Of a stretch of DNA of 64,000 nt, positions 22,851 to 33,261 are shown in pieces. A model generated the notes under the pieces. The model ran no database searches and was not told the origin of the DNA. It was given only the letters and a program-made list of their open reading frames with translations. Numbering within the stretch: position 1 is the stretch's first letter; every line of letters starts with the position of its first letter. Both the position numbers and the translations under genes were made by a program. Origin of the DNA: Neocallimastix lanati (nom. inval.) (lineage: Eukaryota > Neocallimastigomycota > Neocallimastigomycetes > Neocallimastigales > Neocallimastigaceae); the NCBI GenBank assembly GCA_016946835.1, contig JACVTC010000084.1, forward strand, positions 47,501-111,500, written 5' to 3'.

Positions 22851-24245
22851 TTTCTACTAAATGTTGCTCTTTCTTATACGGAAGCAGTAACATGTAAAAA
22901 CCACGAAGAATAAGAAAATGTAATTCAAGATAATCTGAAAAATTTATATAATAATAAAATTGAAAATTTTATTAAATATGTTCTAAAAGGAAAAAATATT
23001 ATTTCTTCAAAGTGGGTTTTTACTAATAAATATAATGGTGCATATGTTATCACTAAAAGAAAAGTACGTCTTGTAATTAGAGGTTTCCGACAAAGACCTG
23101 ACATCGATTATGATTTAACCTACTCCCCTACTCTCAATTCAGACACTCAAAAACTAATTTTTTCCCTTATAGCTAAATACAAATGACTTATTCAACAATT
23201 GGAAATTAAAGCTGCGTATCTCTGCGGATTTAGACAAGGAAATCTATTTATCTATTCCTAAAGAATATTCTAATTTTGGGCAATTTGACTGAGTATGGAA
23301 TAGAACCATCTCGAAATTTTTAATAAGAAAAATAAAAAAGATAATTTATTAGTTTTAATTGGTAAATATGTAGATGACATGGTCATTACAGATCTAAATG
23401 AAGAAATATAAAAAACAATTAATATTATAAAGAATAATTTTAAAATATCCAAATCTGAACAAATAAATCATATTCTTGGAATTTTAGTAAAGAAAATTGA
23501 TTATAAATATATAATTTCTCAAGAAAATTATATTAATAAGATTTTGATTTTTAAAAAATACAAAAAAGGCAAGTACTCCATGTGTAGGTGATAACATCAA
23601 CGGTGAAAATAATAAACCATTTGATAGAACCATCTATAAAAGTGCCAAAGGTATGTTAATATATTTATGCAAATGTACTAGACTTGATATTTCTTATGCA
23701 GTAGATAAAGCTGCAAAAAAATTCAGACAATCCTATTATTACAGTTTGTTTAAATAATACAAAGTATTATAATATATGCTATTATGGTGAAGGCGAAATT
23801 ATCAGTTATACAGATTTAGATTTGGCTAGAGACATCAAAAATAGAAAATCAACTTCAGGAAATATTATCTTAATGGGTAAAATTCCTATATGTTGATCTT
23901 CTATAAAACAAACAATTGTAGGTACATCAACAACTTAAGCTAAATATATTTAGAAATTGTAAAAAGGTTTTATATTTTTGAAATATTCCTTAATAATTAT
24001 TTAACTATAAATAACCAAAATCAATTTATACTAATAATATAGTAAGTAAAGTAAATATAAAAATGACGAAATAAACAACTAATTAAAAATTATTTCAATC
24101 AAGTATTTTTCAACAAAGATAATATTGAAAAAGAAATAAAAATTAGAATATATTGAATCATAACAAATGTTAGCTGGCATTCTCATTAATAATGAAAATG
24201 GAAACGATATAACAAACTTCGCAAACTAAGTTTTTATCCATAAAA
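22851..24245 (+). pseudogene. Copia reverse transcriptase-RNase H relic (CopE family)
   Basis: Read across frames: SSKWVFTNKYNGAYVITKRK (about 23010-23065), RGFRQRPDIDYDLTYSPTLN, the catalytic YVDDMVIT (about 23368-23392), HILGI, TPCVGDNINGENNKPFDR, CTRLDISYAVDKAAK, then RNase H-like ARDIKNRKSTSGNIILMGK. The GLKQSG region is largely missing: sequence jumps from NLTEYGIE to the strand before YVDD. Order and spacing follow CopE. Numerous stops. Confidence 0.8.
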
Positions 24246-24249
24246 ACTA

Positions 24250-24262
24250 GTTTGAAGGGGAG
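24250..24262 (+). promoter_or_regulatory. Polypurine tract of the copia relic
   Basis: TTGAAGGGGAG immediately precedes TGTTAAAAATC, the probable start of the relic's 3' LTR. Confidence 0.7.
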
Positions 24263-24520
24263 TGTTAAAAATCAAAATTATTATATAATAATTATATAAT
24301 AATAATAATAATAGAAATTTAATCTAATATAAAATTGTAAATAGTTATAAATTTATTCTAACATATGACATCACATGTATATATTCATAATTTAATATAT
24401 TTATGTATTTATGTAAACAGTTGTTATATTATAAAACTGTACTCTTTCTTAAACTTAAATAAATAAAGTGTAAATAATAATTATTAATATAAAACATTAT
24501 TAAAGGTATTATTTTATCTT
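24263..24520 (+). repeat. Probable 3' LTR of the copia relic
   Basis: Begins TGTTAAAA after the PPT, as does the CopE LTR, and contains AAAGTGTAAA near 24468, like the CopE LTR end. The end is not definable because no second copy is in the window. Confidence 0.45.
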
Positions 24521-24544
24521 TGAGTCTTTTCTACCGATAGTCGG

Positions 24545-24567
24545 TTAATAATAACAATGATAATAAC

Positions 24568-24599
<32 letters not shown>

Positions 24600-25704
24600 C
24601 AGAAATATTAATATTAATAATACTAGCTATAATAACATTAACAACAACAATGCCAGTAAAAATATAAATATTAATACTAATAACAATTTATCAAGCATAA
24701 AATAAAGAAAATTTTGTCAATAATACCATAATGTATAAACCTAATTATGAAATAAATTGAAAAAAGAAAAATTGATAATACAAATAACAAATATTGATTC
24801 CAATTAAATGAAAAAAATAAAAACTAAACATTAAATTTATCGAACCTATTACATATAAAGATATTTTCAATTGTGACGATAAAATAGAATAGCTAGCTGT
24901 TGTTAATGATGAATTAAATAATGTAAAAAACTAAATGTATATAAACCAGTTAAAGAATTAACATTTAAGACTAATATTATATCATCGAAATGGATATTCG
25001 AATATAAAAAGTTTTCTGAAGGAAAGATTTCAAAAAAAAAGCACGTCTGATAATCCGAGAATTCACTCAAAAATACAGCATAGACTTTAAAGAAACTTTC
25101 TCATCAACTTTGAAATATGATTTCCTTAGAATATTCACTACTTTCGCTAAATAAAAAAAATTCAAAATAGAATAAATTGATATCAATGCTGCTTATCTAA
25201 ATTAAAATCTCACCTAAGAAATTTATATGAAACCATCAGAAGGACATCCAGATTATAATAATAAATTTTGGAAACTAAAAAAGGCAATATTTGGTCTTAA
25301 ACAAAGCAGCAGAGAATGGAATAATGAACTAAATAATTTCCTTATAAACTTAGAATTTAAGCAACTAGTAATAGAACCCTTCATCTCTATAAAAGGAAAC
25401 AATCAATATATTATTAACTGTATTCTTAGGTGTATATAGATAACATACTAATAGCAGGTTAAAGTAAAGAAATAAATAACACAAAAAATAAATAAAAATT
25501 AAATTCAAAATAAAGGAAATTGGAGATATTGATTTCGTGATAAGTGTAAAATTTATAAAATATGAAAATGGATATATATTAAATCAAAATAGATATTAAC
25601 TGATTTATTAGATAAGTACAATATTTCAGAATTAGTGCCTTAGATGAAAATGAAACCATTAAAAAAAAGAAGACAAAAATAGATGAAGCATTGTATCGGG
25701 GAAC
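24545..25704 (+). pseudogene. Copia linker-RT relic (CopB family)
   Basis: Starts in an AAT/AAC Asn-rich linker (24545-24700). It continues with IKFIEPITYKDIFNCDDKIE (about 24832-24890), almost the CopB RT start. RT blocks follow in mixed frames: SSKWIFEYK, DINAAYLN, and the 25227-25439 frame EGHPDYNNKFWKLKKAIFGLKQSSREW. The YVDD motif is lost (VYR-HTN at about 25430). Similarity reaches LYRGT (25700), where the gypsy-type solo LTR begins. RNase H is absent. Confidence 0.85.
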
Positions 25705-25974
25705 TATAAAGATATCTTTATATCTTTAATAAATTTATGTAATACATTATTACATTAATTTATGTATGAAATTTTTGTCACGATATCTTGAATAGAATTA
25801 TGTAATTTACATTAATTTATGAATTAAAACATATTTCAATAAATTTATGTAAACGAAAAATCATACATTAAAATTATGTACATGAATTAAATACTTTAAA
25901 TAATTACTTCTCCTTAAATTAATAATTGAAATTTAAAATTATAAATTAAAACTTAAATTATTTAAATTTATATT
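25705..25974 (+). repeat. Solo LTR of the GypG family
   Basis: Over about 270 bp almost identical to 57488-57757, the LTR that follows the GypG polypurine tract. Both begin TAAAGATATCTTTATATCTT and diverge after AAATTTATATTT. The copy interrupts a copia RT in mid-domain, so it is an insertion. No pol sequence accompanies it. Confidence 0.8.
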
Positions 25975-25975
25975 T

Positions 25976-26199
25976 GTGATTTGTGTTATATAACCTTTAT
26001 TTTATAAAAGAATAAAAAAACATAAAATTATTATAATACATGCTATTTTATAATATACATTTATATACATTATACACAAATATCATATGATTTATTCTAC
26101 GCCATTAACACAAATGTTAGCTCATATATTTATGATATTACATTATTTTTATTTATTAAATTTATATAATATTAAACTTATTTAACTTTATTTATAACA
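25976..26199 (-). repeat. CopD 3' LTR (tentative)
   Basis: The right edge is set by the PPT and by the TGTTATAAATAAAG start on the sense strand. The left edge is only bounded by the solo LTR ending at 25974. Confidence 0.4.
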
Positions 26200-26209
26200 T
26201 TCCCCTGTA
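26200..26209 (-). promoter_or_regulatory. CopD polypurine tract
   Basis: The minus strand reads TACAGGGGAA followed by TGTTATAAAT, a standard PPT-LTR junction. Confidence 0.8.
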
Positions 26210-26212
26210 AGT

Positions 26213-27600
26213 TTAATATTCTTGTATCTTTTGAAGTAAAGAGTTTTTAAATTTTTTTGTTAAGGTACCATTAAGATATTTTGTAAATCCGTCTGCGAGA
26301 TTATATTGAGATTTTATATACTTGAGTTCTATTTTATTTTCTTTTATTAATTCCCTTACTTTATGGTACTTTAAATCAATGTGTCTTGATTTTGGGTTTA
26401 TTGTTTCATTTTTACTGTTGTAAATAGCTGCTTTATTATCTATATTTATCGTAATACAATTTAATTTTATACCTAATTCGTTTAAGAAATATCGTAACCA
26501 CATGCATTTCATAGCGCATTCATTTAAACTATAATACTCACTTTCTGCAGTAGATAAAGCAATGCAATGTTGTAATTTTGAATACCATGTAATTGGAGCT
26601 GAACCCATGAAAATTACAAAACCAGTAGTAGATCTTTTGGTTCTAGCATCACCTCCTAAGTCTGCATCTACGTACGTTCTAATTTTAATATTTCTATTAA
26701 ATTTAATATCGTAATATTTTGTTCCTTTCAAATACCTGAATATTTTAATTACATTCATCCAGTCTTCAAAAGTGGGATTTTGGTTCTTTCTTGATGCTTC
26801 GCTAGTAGCAAACATTATATCCGGTCTGGTTCCCATATCTAAGTACAGTAGACAGCCAATTGCTTGCATATAGGTTATTTTGTCAAATTTTCTTTCTCTG
26901 AGTTTCTCATCTTCAGTATACATCATATTTGAAATTTCATTGTATTTGTCGATTTTAAACCTTTTCAAAATATCGTTCAAATATGACAATTGATATACAA
27001 TATAACCATCCTCACATCTTATAAATTTAATTCCGATTATGAAATCTACTGTATATAAATCACTTAAATCAAATTTTCTTTTGATTTTAGATTTTACTAT
27101 ATCTATAGTTCTTTTTCTACCACTAATCAATATATCATCTACATATATGGCTATAATACAAATAATTTTATTATACTTATCTTTCAGAATATATACACAT
27201 GGTTCACTTTTGAGTCTTTTGAAGCCTATTTCTGTGAGCACAGTATCTAATTTGTTGTTCCACATACGGCCAGATTGTTTTAAACCGTAAATAGCCTTAT
27301 CTAGTTTCCAGAAACCCTTACCGTAGTCTACACATTCTTCAGGAATCTTCATGTAGAGTTCTTCTTCAAGGTCAGCATTTAAATATACTGCCTTAATATC
27401 CATTTGATAAATTTCAAAATCGTAATAAATGGCAATTAAGATGATTATTCTTATGTAGTCTTGTTTGAGGGTAGGATAAAAGGTTTCTAAATAATCAATG
27501 CTATATATTTGAGAAAAACCACGAGCCACTAACCTTGCTTTATATCTAGTGATTATACCTACATCATTTCTTTTAAGACTAAAAATCCATCTTGCTGATA
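26213..27600 (-). CDS. CopD reverse transcriptase-RNase H (intact frame)
   Basis: The uninterrupted frame covers RT from HIISARWIFSLKRNDVG (about 27585) to the stop at 26213; the first 438 residues downstream of ARGFSQ are fully open. Motifs in order: VARGFSQIYSIDY, MDIKAVYLNADLEEELY, KAIYGLKQSGRMW, catalytic YVDDILISG, IIGIKF, GTRPDI. RNase H follows with VDADLGGD, STAESEYY, INIDNKAAIYN, HIDLKYHKVRE and SQYNLADGFTKYL. All four RNase H acidic positions seem present, unlike CopA. A frameshift near 27600 separates it from the linker, so no full-length polyprotein is made, although this module is the best preserved RT-RH of the CopA-like group. Confidence 0.9.
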
Positions 27601-28740
27601 TAATGTGCCTTCCTTTGGGAACTTTTTGACAAAAGTGTATACATGTTTATCTTTCATTTTTTTTAATTCATCTGCAATAGCTTCTAACTATTTTTGTTTA
27701 TTTTTCCTATTTAGGATTTCTTCGTAAGTGACTGGAGCGTCTAAAATTACATTACTTAGTGCAACCATATTAAAGTAATTAAATGCCATTCTTTTCTTAC
27801 TATTTTCAACTATATCCTCATTTAATACTTCATCATATTTTCTTTTAGATGCACTATTATTTTCTTTCCTATTTTTATTGTTTAAACTATTTTGAGTATT
27901 TGAATTTGTATTACTTACTTGTTTGCTTACATTTTTCACTGTATTGTTAATTAAAATAGGATCTTGATTATTCTTTTCATCTATTAATTCACTAAGTCAA
28001 AGGGTTTCTTGGTTTCCTTCTTCACGTTTAAATTAGAATCCTTTTGCTGGTTTGTATTATTATTTTGTTTATTTGAGCTGTATTGATTAAGATCCATTTT
28101 ACCATTCTCATGGTTTGAGTTTTTAAAATTTAATTGATCAATTTTATTATTGTTAGTAAAGGGATTATTTAAATTTGAATTATTAAAATTGTTTATATCA
28201 ATATTAGTATTATTGGTTTGATTAGATTTATTATTAATATAATTTGGATTTAAATTGTCAGAATCATTTTCATTAAAATTAGAATTGAGTTTATATTTAT
28301 AATTATCGAAATTATTCGAATTGTTTAATTGACCATTTTGTAAATCGTGATTATTTTGATAATTGTAATGTTTTAAATTATAGTTATAAGTTGGTAAGAA
28401 GGCGTAATTAAAATTATTTGGGTAATTTAAATTATATTGATACTGATAAGGATAATTTTGTATAAAATTATTTTATGGATAATAATTCAAATGATTTAAT
28501 ATATTATCGTAATTGCTTAAAACTTCCTTATTGTTGTTTTCATCCCTATTTGAAATATTTATACTATTGTTATTTAAATTATCCTTATTGTTTATATTAT
28601 TATTCATATTATTATCATTGAAATCCACAGATACTTCATTACTACTTCCCCCGATTTCATAATAAGGAGTTAAATTTATAGTATCAGGAATGGAGGAAGG
28701 GGCAGAACAATTACCAGGGGTATCTTCTAAGAAAACAATC
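27601..28740 (-). pseudogene. CopD Asn-rich linker and RT entry
   Basis: Minus-strand 27688-27939 (NSKKRMAFNYFNMVALSN...APVTYEEIL) is the entry to RT. From about 28000 to 28740 one frame encodes Asn/Tyr-rich sequence with a single visible stop (NYYP-NNF near 28470). It links to integrase through SRSIVFLEDTPG (about 28720-28755). The blocks are in different frames, so the region is broken. Confidence 0.7.
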
Positions 28741-29560
28741 GAACGGGAAATAACAGCCTTATTATTTTTATATCATATATACGATAACCAGTGGGGTTTG
28801 AGTTATAACCTATAAAGATTCCAGGCAGAGAGGTATTCTGTAATTTCTTCCTGAACTGTTCAGGAACGAGGAAAAATACCTGACAACCGAAGACTTTAAA
28901 CCTGTTGAAATCAACTTTTTTATTATATAAAAGTTCAAAAGGAACTTTATTTTCTATACCTCTATGAGGTGTCCTATTGTGAATATAATTCGCAGTATTT
29001 ATCCCATCTTCCCAGAAAACGTGACTTAAATGCGCATCTTCCATCATAGCTCTAGAATTTGGAATTAATGAACCGTGTAAACGTTCAATTCTACCGTTTT
29101 GCTGTGGTTCATAAGGAACAGAAAAATCATGAGAAATACCATTTTCAATACAGAAGTTAATAATCCTTCTATTGGTAAATTCAGTACCATTATCTGTACG
29201 TAAATATTTTATAGATTTGTTAAATATATTTTTAATATTTTTATACCATGAGAGAAAGGCATCAAACACTTGGTCTTTAGACTTAAAGAGAACCCACCCA
29301 AACCTAGTATAATCATCAAGGATAGAGACAAAATATTTATTGCCATAAAGAGAGGGATTATTAATAGAAACTGTATTCATGTGAACCAATTCGAAAGGCT
29401 CACTGGCTCTATTATCAGAAGATTTGTGAGGAAAATTCTTTAGTTTTGTTTTGGCACATATTTTACATTGACATTTAATATCAATTTTACTTAGGGTATT
29501 ACGGAGAGGACCTAAACCGTAGTGAGCCAAACGCCTGTGCCAAATATGAAGACTATCATT
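28727..29560 (-). pseudogene. CopD integrase
   Basis: The frame 28727-29530 is open for 267 residues and extends upstream through IWHRRLAHYGLG. The zinc-binding residues are HRRLAH...CQCKICAKTK. The catalytic triad is altered: where relatives read HMDLVGP this protein has HMNTVSIN, so the first Asp is Asn. The second Asp (LRTDNGTEF) and the Glu (QNGRIERLHGSL) remain. A frameshift at YDIKIIRLL (about 28760) detaches the C-terminus. Confidence 0.85.
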
Positions 29561-29717
29561 ATCATTTGAAGACAGACTATTGCATATTATAAAGTTAGAA
29601 TCAATGGCTCTCTTAGAAGTCCAGATAACATAAGTTTTAGAATAATTTGAGATAGTTGTGCATATTCGATTATTCTTACTGTTATATATAGATACGCAGT
29701 TTGAAAGTTTATTGAAT

Positions 29718-30005
29718 TAATTATTGTTTAGTTTAGTTAATTATTATTTAAAATTATTAATAAATATTTTGTTTATAAATAAATAGTAATATATGTAAAT
29801 TAGATAGAAATAATATATTATAATGTAATAATGAAAAAATATAAATACATGTAAATTTCTATAATTAAATCGATGTATTAGTTATTGACTATATGATAGT
29901 TAATAACAAAAAAGAGATTTAATTTTTTTTTAATTAATAAAGATTATTTTATTTAAAAAAAAAAGAATTTTTATTACGTGTTCTTTTTTATTTTGGTGTT
30001 AAAAT
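29718..30005. repeat. LTR-like repeat inside CopD
   Basis: An AT-rich, non-coding block similar to 60009-60340. Shared blocks include AATATATGTAAATTA, a run like GAAAAAATATAAATA, then TGTAAATTTTCT and the GTTAATAAC region. It occupies the place where the CopD gag C-terminus and protease should be. Both copies lie next to copia coding sequence. Its parent element is unknown. Confidence 0.5.
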
Positions 30006-30077
30006 TTGTTATTTGTAATCTGTTTCTGATAGAACTCTTTACACCAGTACTCCATATCAGCGTTGTTTTTTACCGTA

Positions 30078-30542
30078 TTATCCCTTGAGTTTTTCCATAA
30101 TACGATAACTGTTAGTTAGGCGACTTATCTCTTTAACGATTTTTTCGTCAATATTTTTTAATATCAATAACATCAATTCGGCATCCATTTTTATAGCCTC
30201 TTTGATAATTAATCTTTTTGTTCTATTATCCAATAATGGCTCTAGAACATTATTGTTTACATCCTCTGGTGCGTCATTATTTTCTCTAACAGGACGAGGT
30301 TCTTGACCAGGAATTGGGAGGTTTAAGTTGTTAAGAATGTCCGTAATGACCCTGTTGGTTGGTTCATTACCGTTTGGGACGTAAACAAAGAATTCAACAT
30401 TTAGATGACTGATAATATAATCTTCTAAAAAATCTTCAATACCTTGAGTTTTGGCAGCAATTAAAATAAAAAGTTTCCATTCATTGAAGTTAAACTTTCC
30501 ACGAAGGCGTTGGTCTTTAGCTAAAGTAGTTTCTTGAGGCAT
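30078..30542 (-). pseudogene. CopD gag N-terminal fragment
   Basis: Starts at ATG 30542, 42 nt after the primer site, the normal position for gag. The 154-residue frame reads MPQETTLAKDQRLRG then FNFNEWKLFILIAAKTQG, the usual opening of copia Gag (a Trp-containing segment after a short head). It ends at EISRLTNSYRIMEKLKG, where other Gag proteins continue to a zinc knuckle. The rest, including CCHC and protease, is missing. Assignment rests on position and general resemblance. Confidence 0.65.
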
Positions 30543-30584
30543 GTCGTATTTTAAAAAAAACTTTTAATATTAGAATAGAATCGA

Positions 30585-30599
30585 ATGAGACTCTTAATC
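30585..30599 (-). promoter_or_regulatory. CopD primer binding site: tRNA-Lys(CUU) half
   Basis: The plus strand reads ATGAGACTCTTAATC, a 15-nt match to the anticodon arm of tRNA-Lys(CUU), directly followed by the LTR. Confidence 0.8.
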
Positions 30600-30816
30600 T
30601 GATGTATGTTTTTTATTTATTTAATATAATAATACGAAAGTATTATAGTTAACAAAGAGAGAAGTGGATAGTACATTCATGATGTTTATACAGAACTATA
30701 TCACATGAATGCATTTGTTACGTAAATACATGTTACACAAAATAATTAAAATAATTGTTGACATAATTTATACAATATAAAATAAACGTATCAACTAATT
30801 TACATAAACATTAACA
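30600..30816 (-). repeat. CopD 5' LTR (tentative)
   Basis: Lies beyond the primer site; the plus strand starts TGATGTATG and may end at ATTAACA (30816). It resembles 25976-26199 only in patches, such as TTTATACAGAACTATATCACATGA versus TTATACACAAATATCATATGA. The pair is old or of mixed origin. Confidence 0.35.
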
Positions 30817-30902
30817 CAAGTACACTTTAATAAATTACATAATAAATAAATATATAAAATAATATAAATAAATATATATTATAATTATTAAGTAGTTATC
30901 AA

Positions 30903-30985
30903 TGAATAATAATAATATGAATAATAATATGAATAATAATATGAATAATAATAATATGAATAATAATAATATGAATAATAATATA
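30903..30985 (+). repeat. ATGAATAATAAT microsatellite
   Basis: Units of ATGAATAATAAT with an occasional extra AAT. In the forward frame it encodes Met-(Asn)3-4 repeats starting at ATG 30908, directly upstream of gag-like relic sequence. Confidence 0.85.
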
Positions 30986-31680
30986 AGGGGCAACGAATTA
31001 TCCATCCATTGACCTAATAAGGAAAGCTATAGAAGATGCTTAAGAAGTTACTCCCCAAGGAAAATGCAAGAGATTCCAGAAACTTAGAATTAGGGTGAAA
31101 ATATCTAAAACTTTAACTGGAGGTACAAAAAGCTCTACAATAGTCTTTCAAAACTGCACCAATCTTTCATCACTGAAGGTAACTACATTGGATCCATTGC
31201 TAGTAGACCTTATATAAGGTCTCAAGTTATTACCCAAAGGTGTTATGGAAGATGCTTTCGAAGAAGTTGAACTAGCCGAAAGGGCTGAAGAAAATTTTTT
31301 ACTTAAGATTGAAAATGTTCTAGCAACATTTCAGTCCAATAAGTCAACTACGGAGGCCATCCATTCAAAGGCTTTGGTAACTAAAAGAACAACAGGATAA
31401 TGACCGAAGCGATTATAGGCATGTAAAAGAAAATAAACTAAAGTCAAGTCAAGAACTAACAGACTAGAAGATAACTCATGCATGCACCAACAAAATAATA
31501 GAAAATGTTACAAATGTAGTCAAGTAGGACACTACTTAAATCAAAGTCCTTATTCTTTCATGGAATTAACAGAGATGGAAGAAAAAGGCCAAATTCAAAA
31601 AGAGAATAAATCTTTATACTAGTAAAAGGAAGAAGGGAAACTTCCTTTAATCACAACGAAAAGAACCGTTTACTACTAGT
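30908..31680 (+). pseudogene. Gypsy-like gag relic
   Basis: The Met-Asn repeat runs into GNELSIH and a stop (about 31013). Beyond it shifting frames give LERAEENFLLKIENVLATFQSN-like sequence and a degenerate zinc knuckle CYKCSQVGHYLNQS (about 31507-31550), in which the last Cys is Ser. Knuckle spacing and position before a protease support a Gag role. Many stops. Confidence 0.6.
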
Positions 31681-31690
31681 TTCAAATAAT

Positions 31691-32227
31691 TTGACAGCGA
31701 CAGTAAGAAGAAAGAAAACGAATATCAGTATGGCAGTAACACCATACTCTTCAAAAGAAAAATATAGAAAAGGAAATGACGCAACAAATACTCAGGATAC
31801 TGCTATGGAGTTTGAATCATCAGTGACCAAACCTATTACTACAGAAAAGCTTGAAGAAATTAACCTTTTTGGGATAGCTCAACCATTCATCAAGTCTATA
31901 AAAAGAAAAACCAAATCAGATAAAGAAAAAGAAATAATAGAAGAAACTAAAACAAGTACTCATCCATCAAGATATTATCCATATAAAGAAGTAACAAAAG
32001 GAAAGCCTCCTAGTGACAAAGCCGAAGAAACCAAATCTAAAAGGACCTCTATAGAAAAACATATAGTCTTGATAGAGGGAAAGAACAGTTATGATATCTC
32101 TGATGAATTAAATAACAAACTAGCTAATATCTATATCACGCAGCTACTAGATATATGTCCTAAACTTAGATCGGAACTAATTAAACTACTTATGCTGAAC
32201 GACAGCAACACTCAAGGACAATCCTAA
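31691..32227 (+). pseudogene. Polar region between gag and protease of a gypsy-like element
   Basis: A 178-residue open frame, Lys/Glu/Thr-rich, ending in ELNNKLANIYITQLLDICPKLRSELIK (split here by position: helix-forming region about residues 140-170). A leucine-rich 'QLLDICPKLR' segment before the protease is, to my knowledge, typical of Ty3/gypsy-like elements in basal fungi. The true start is uncertain: GTG or TTG would precede the first ATG at about 31729. Function unknown beyond Gag-Pol linker. Confidence 0.5.
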
Positions 32228-32739
32228 ACGAAATATTTCTACCTACTATTTCAAAAAGTGATATCGCCAGCACTAAATGCTACGTCTATGAGATTGAAGG
32301 TATAGATTTCATGGATACTTGTGCCAGTCTAAACTTGGTGACAAAAAATTACTTAACAAGGGTAAAAGAAATACAAAACTTAGTACCAATGGGATACACA
32401 AATAACAATATTGTACAAATTTTCTCTGAGAAGAAATTGGATTCAGAACTCTATCTATTGGATGTCAAAATTTGGGATACTACCATTAAAGATATATTCA
32501 GGATTGTCGAAAATGATAAAAATATTTTCGACGTACTTATAGGATTCAATACATTAAAAGACAATAAATTATTGGTACATCCTATTGACAATCATCTATA
32601 CAAGATGCTCAGTGAAGAATCATGGGACCGTGTGTCTCCTTTAGGGACTGATGAGGACGAAACGAACGAGAATGACGATCTGAGCATGACAATCATACCA
32701 AAAAGAAAAATGCATCAAGCTCTTATGTCTTCTATTTAG
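32228..32739 (+). pseudogene. Retropepsin-like protease, damaged active site
   Basis: Frame 32311-32739 contains FMDTCASLNLVTKNYL, where retropepsins have D-T/S-G-A/S: the essential Gly is Cys. Later FDVLIGFNTLKDN corresponds to the conserved I-I/L-G-x-D/N-x-L strand. Upstream sequence (32230-32310) continues the fold in another frame. It sits between the gag-like relic and RT, the expected gypsy order. Probably inactive. Confidence 0.65.
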
Positions 32740-32759
32740 TAAATAAGGTCAAAGATGAG

Positions 32760-33258
32760 GACTATCATGATTAAATAGATAAAATTGAAGAAGTTAAAGA
32801 TGGATCCTTAAAAAAGCAAGAGTTACTAAACAAAGTATTAGATAATTTACAAAGAAAATATAGAAGAAAAGTTAAATCGCTCTTTCATGAATTCATTATC
32901 ATTTTAGCAATTAAAATTAATGAACTCCAGCTAACGAAACTGCTTCCACATACCATTTAATTAATAGAAAATGCAAAACCAATCAAACAGAAAGGATACA
33001 GATCGTCCAAAGTTCAAGCTTAAACTCTGAAACAAGAAATAACAAAACTTATAAAAAACAAATTGATAGAGCCATCCAGCTCCCTTTGGTCGTCTCCAGT
33101 AGTACTCATCCTCAAGAAAAACAAAGAGGATGTGTGTGGACTACCGTAAGATGAGCAATGACACCATCAAAGATGCCTAGGTGTTACCCATTATATATAG
33201 TATTTTATTTTCCATTGGAAGGAAGGTTATGGTTTTTACTACTATTGATTTATTTTAT
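32760..33258 (+). pseudogene. Gypsy reverse transcriptase N-terminal fragment
   Basis: Readable blocks: AKPIKQKGYRSSKVQA (RT entry), EITKLIKNKLIEPSSSLW, SSPVVLILKKNKED, VFTTIDLF (about 33235-33258), in several frames. The catalytic Y-x-D-D and downstream regions are absent. Similarity breaks at about 33258, where a different RT starts. Confidence 0.7.
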
Positions 33259-33261
33259 ACA

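Larger units (their letters stand above)
25976..30816 (-). mobile_element. CopD: copia element with deleted gag-protease
   Basis: A minus-strand copia element. The primer site for tRNA-Lys(CUU) lies at 30585-30599, gag N-terminus at 30078-30542, integrase at 28727-29560, Asn-rich linker at 27990-28740, RT-RNase H at 26213-27600 and PPT at 26200-26209. The LTRs are poorly matched: the left probably spans 25976-26199 and the right 30600-30816, sharing only scattered blocks. I cannot assign a target duplication. The gag C-terminus and protease are replaced by a repeat at 29718-30005. Confidence 0.75.

Noticed and set aside
25976-30816. Confident LTR pair for CopD
   Set aside because: The two flanks share only patches, so they are listed as tentative LTRs only.
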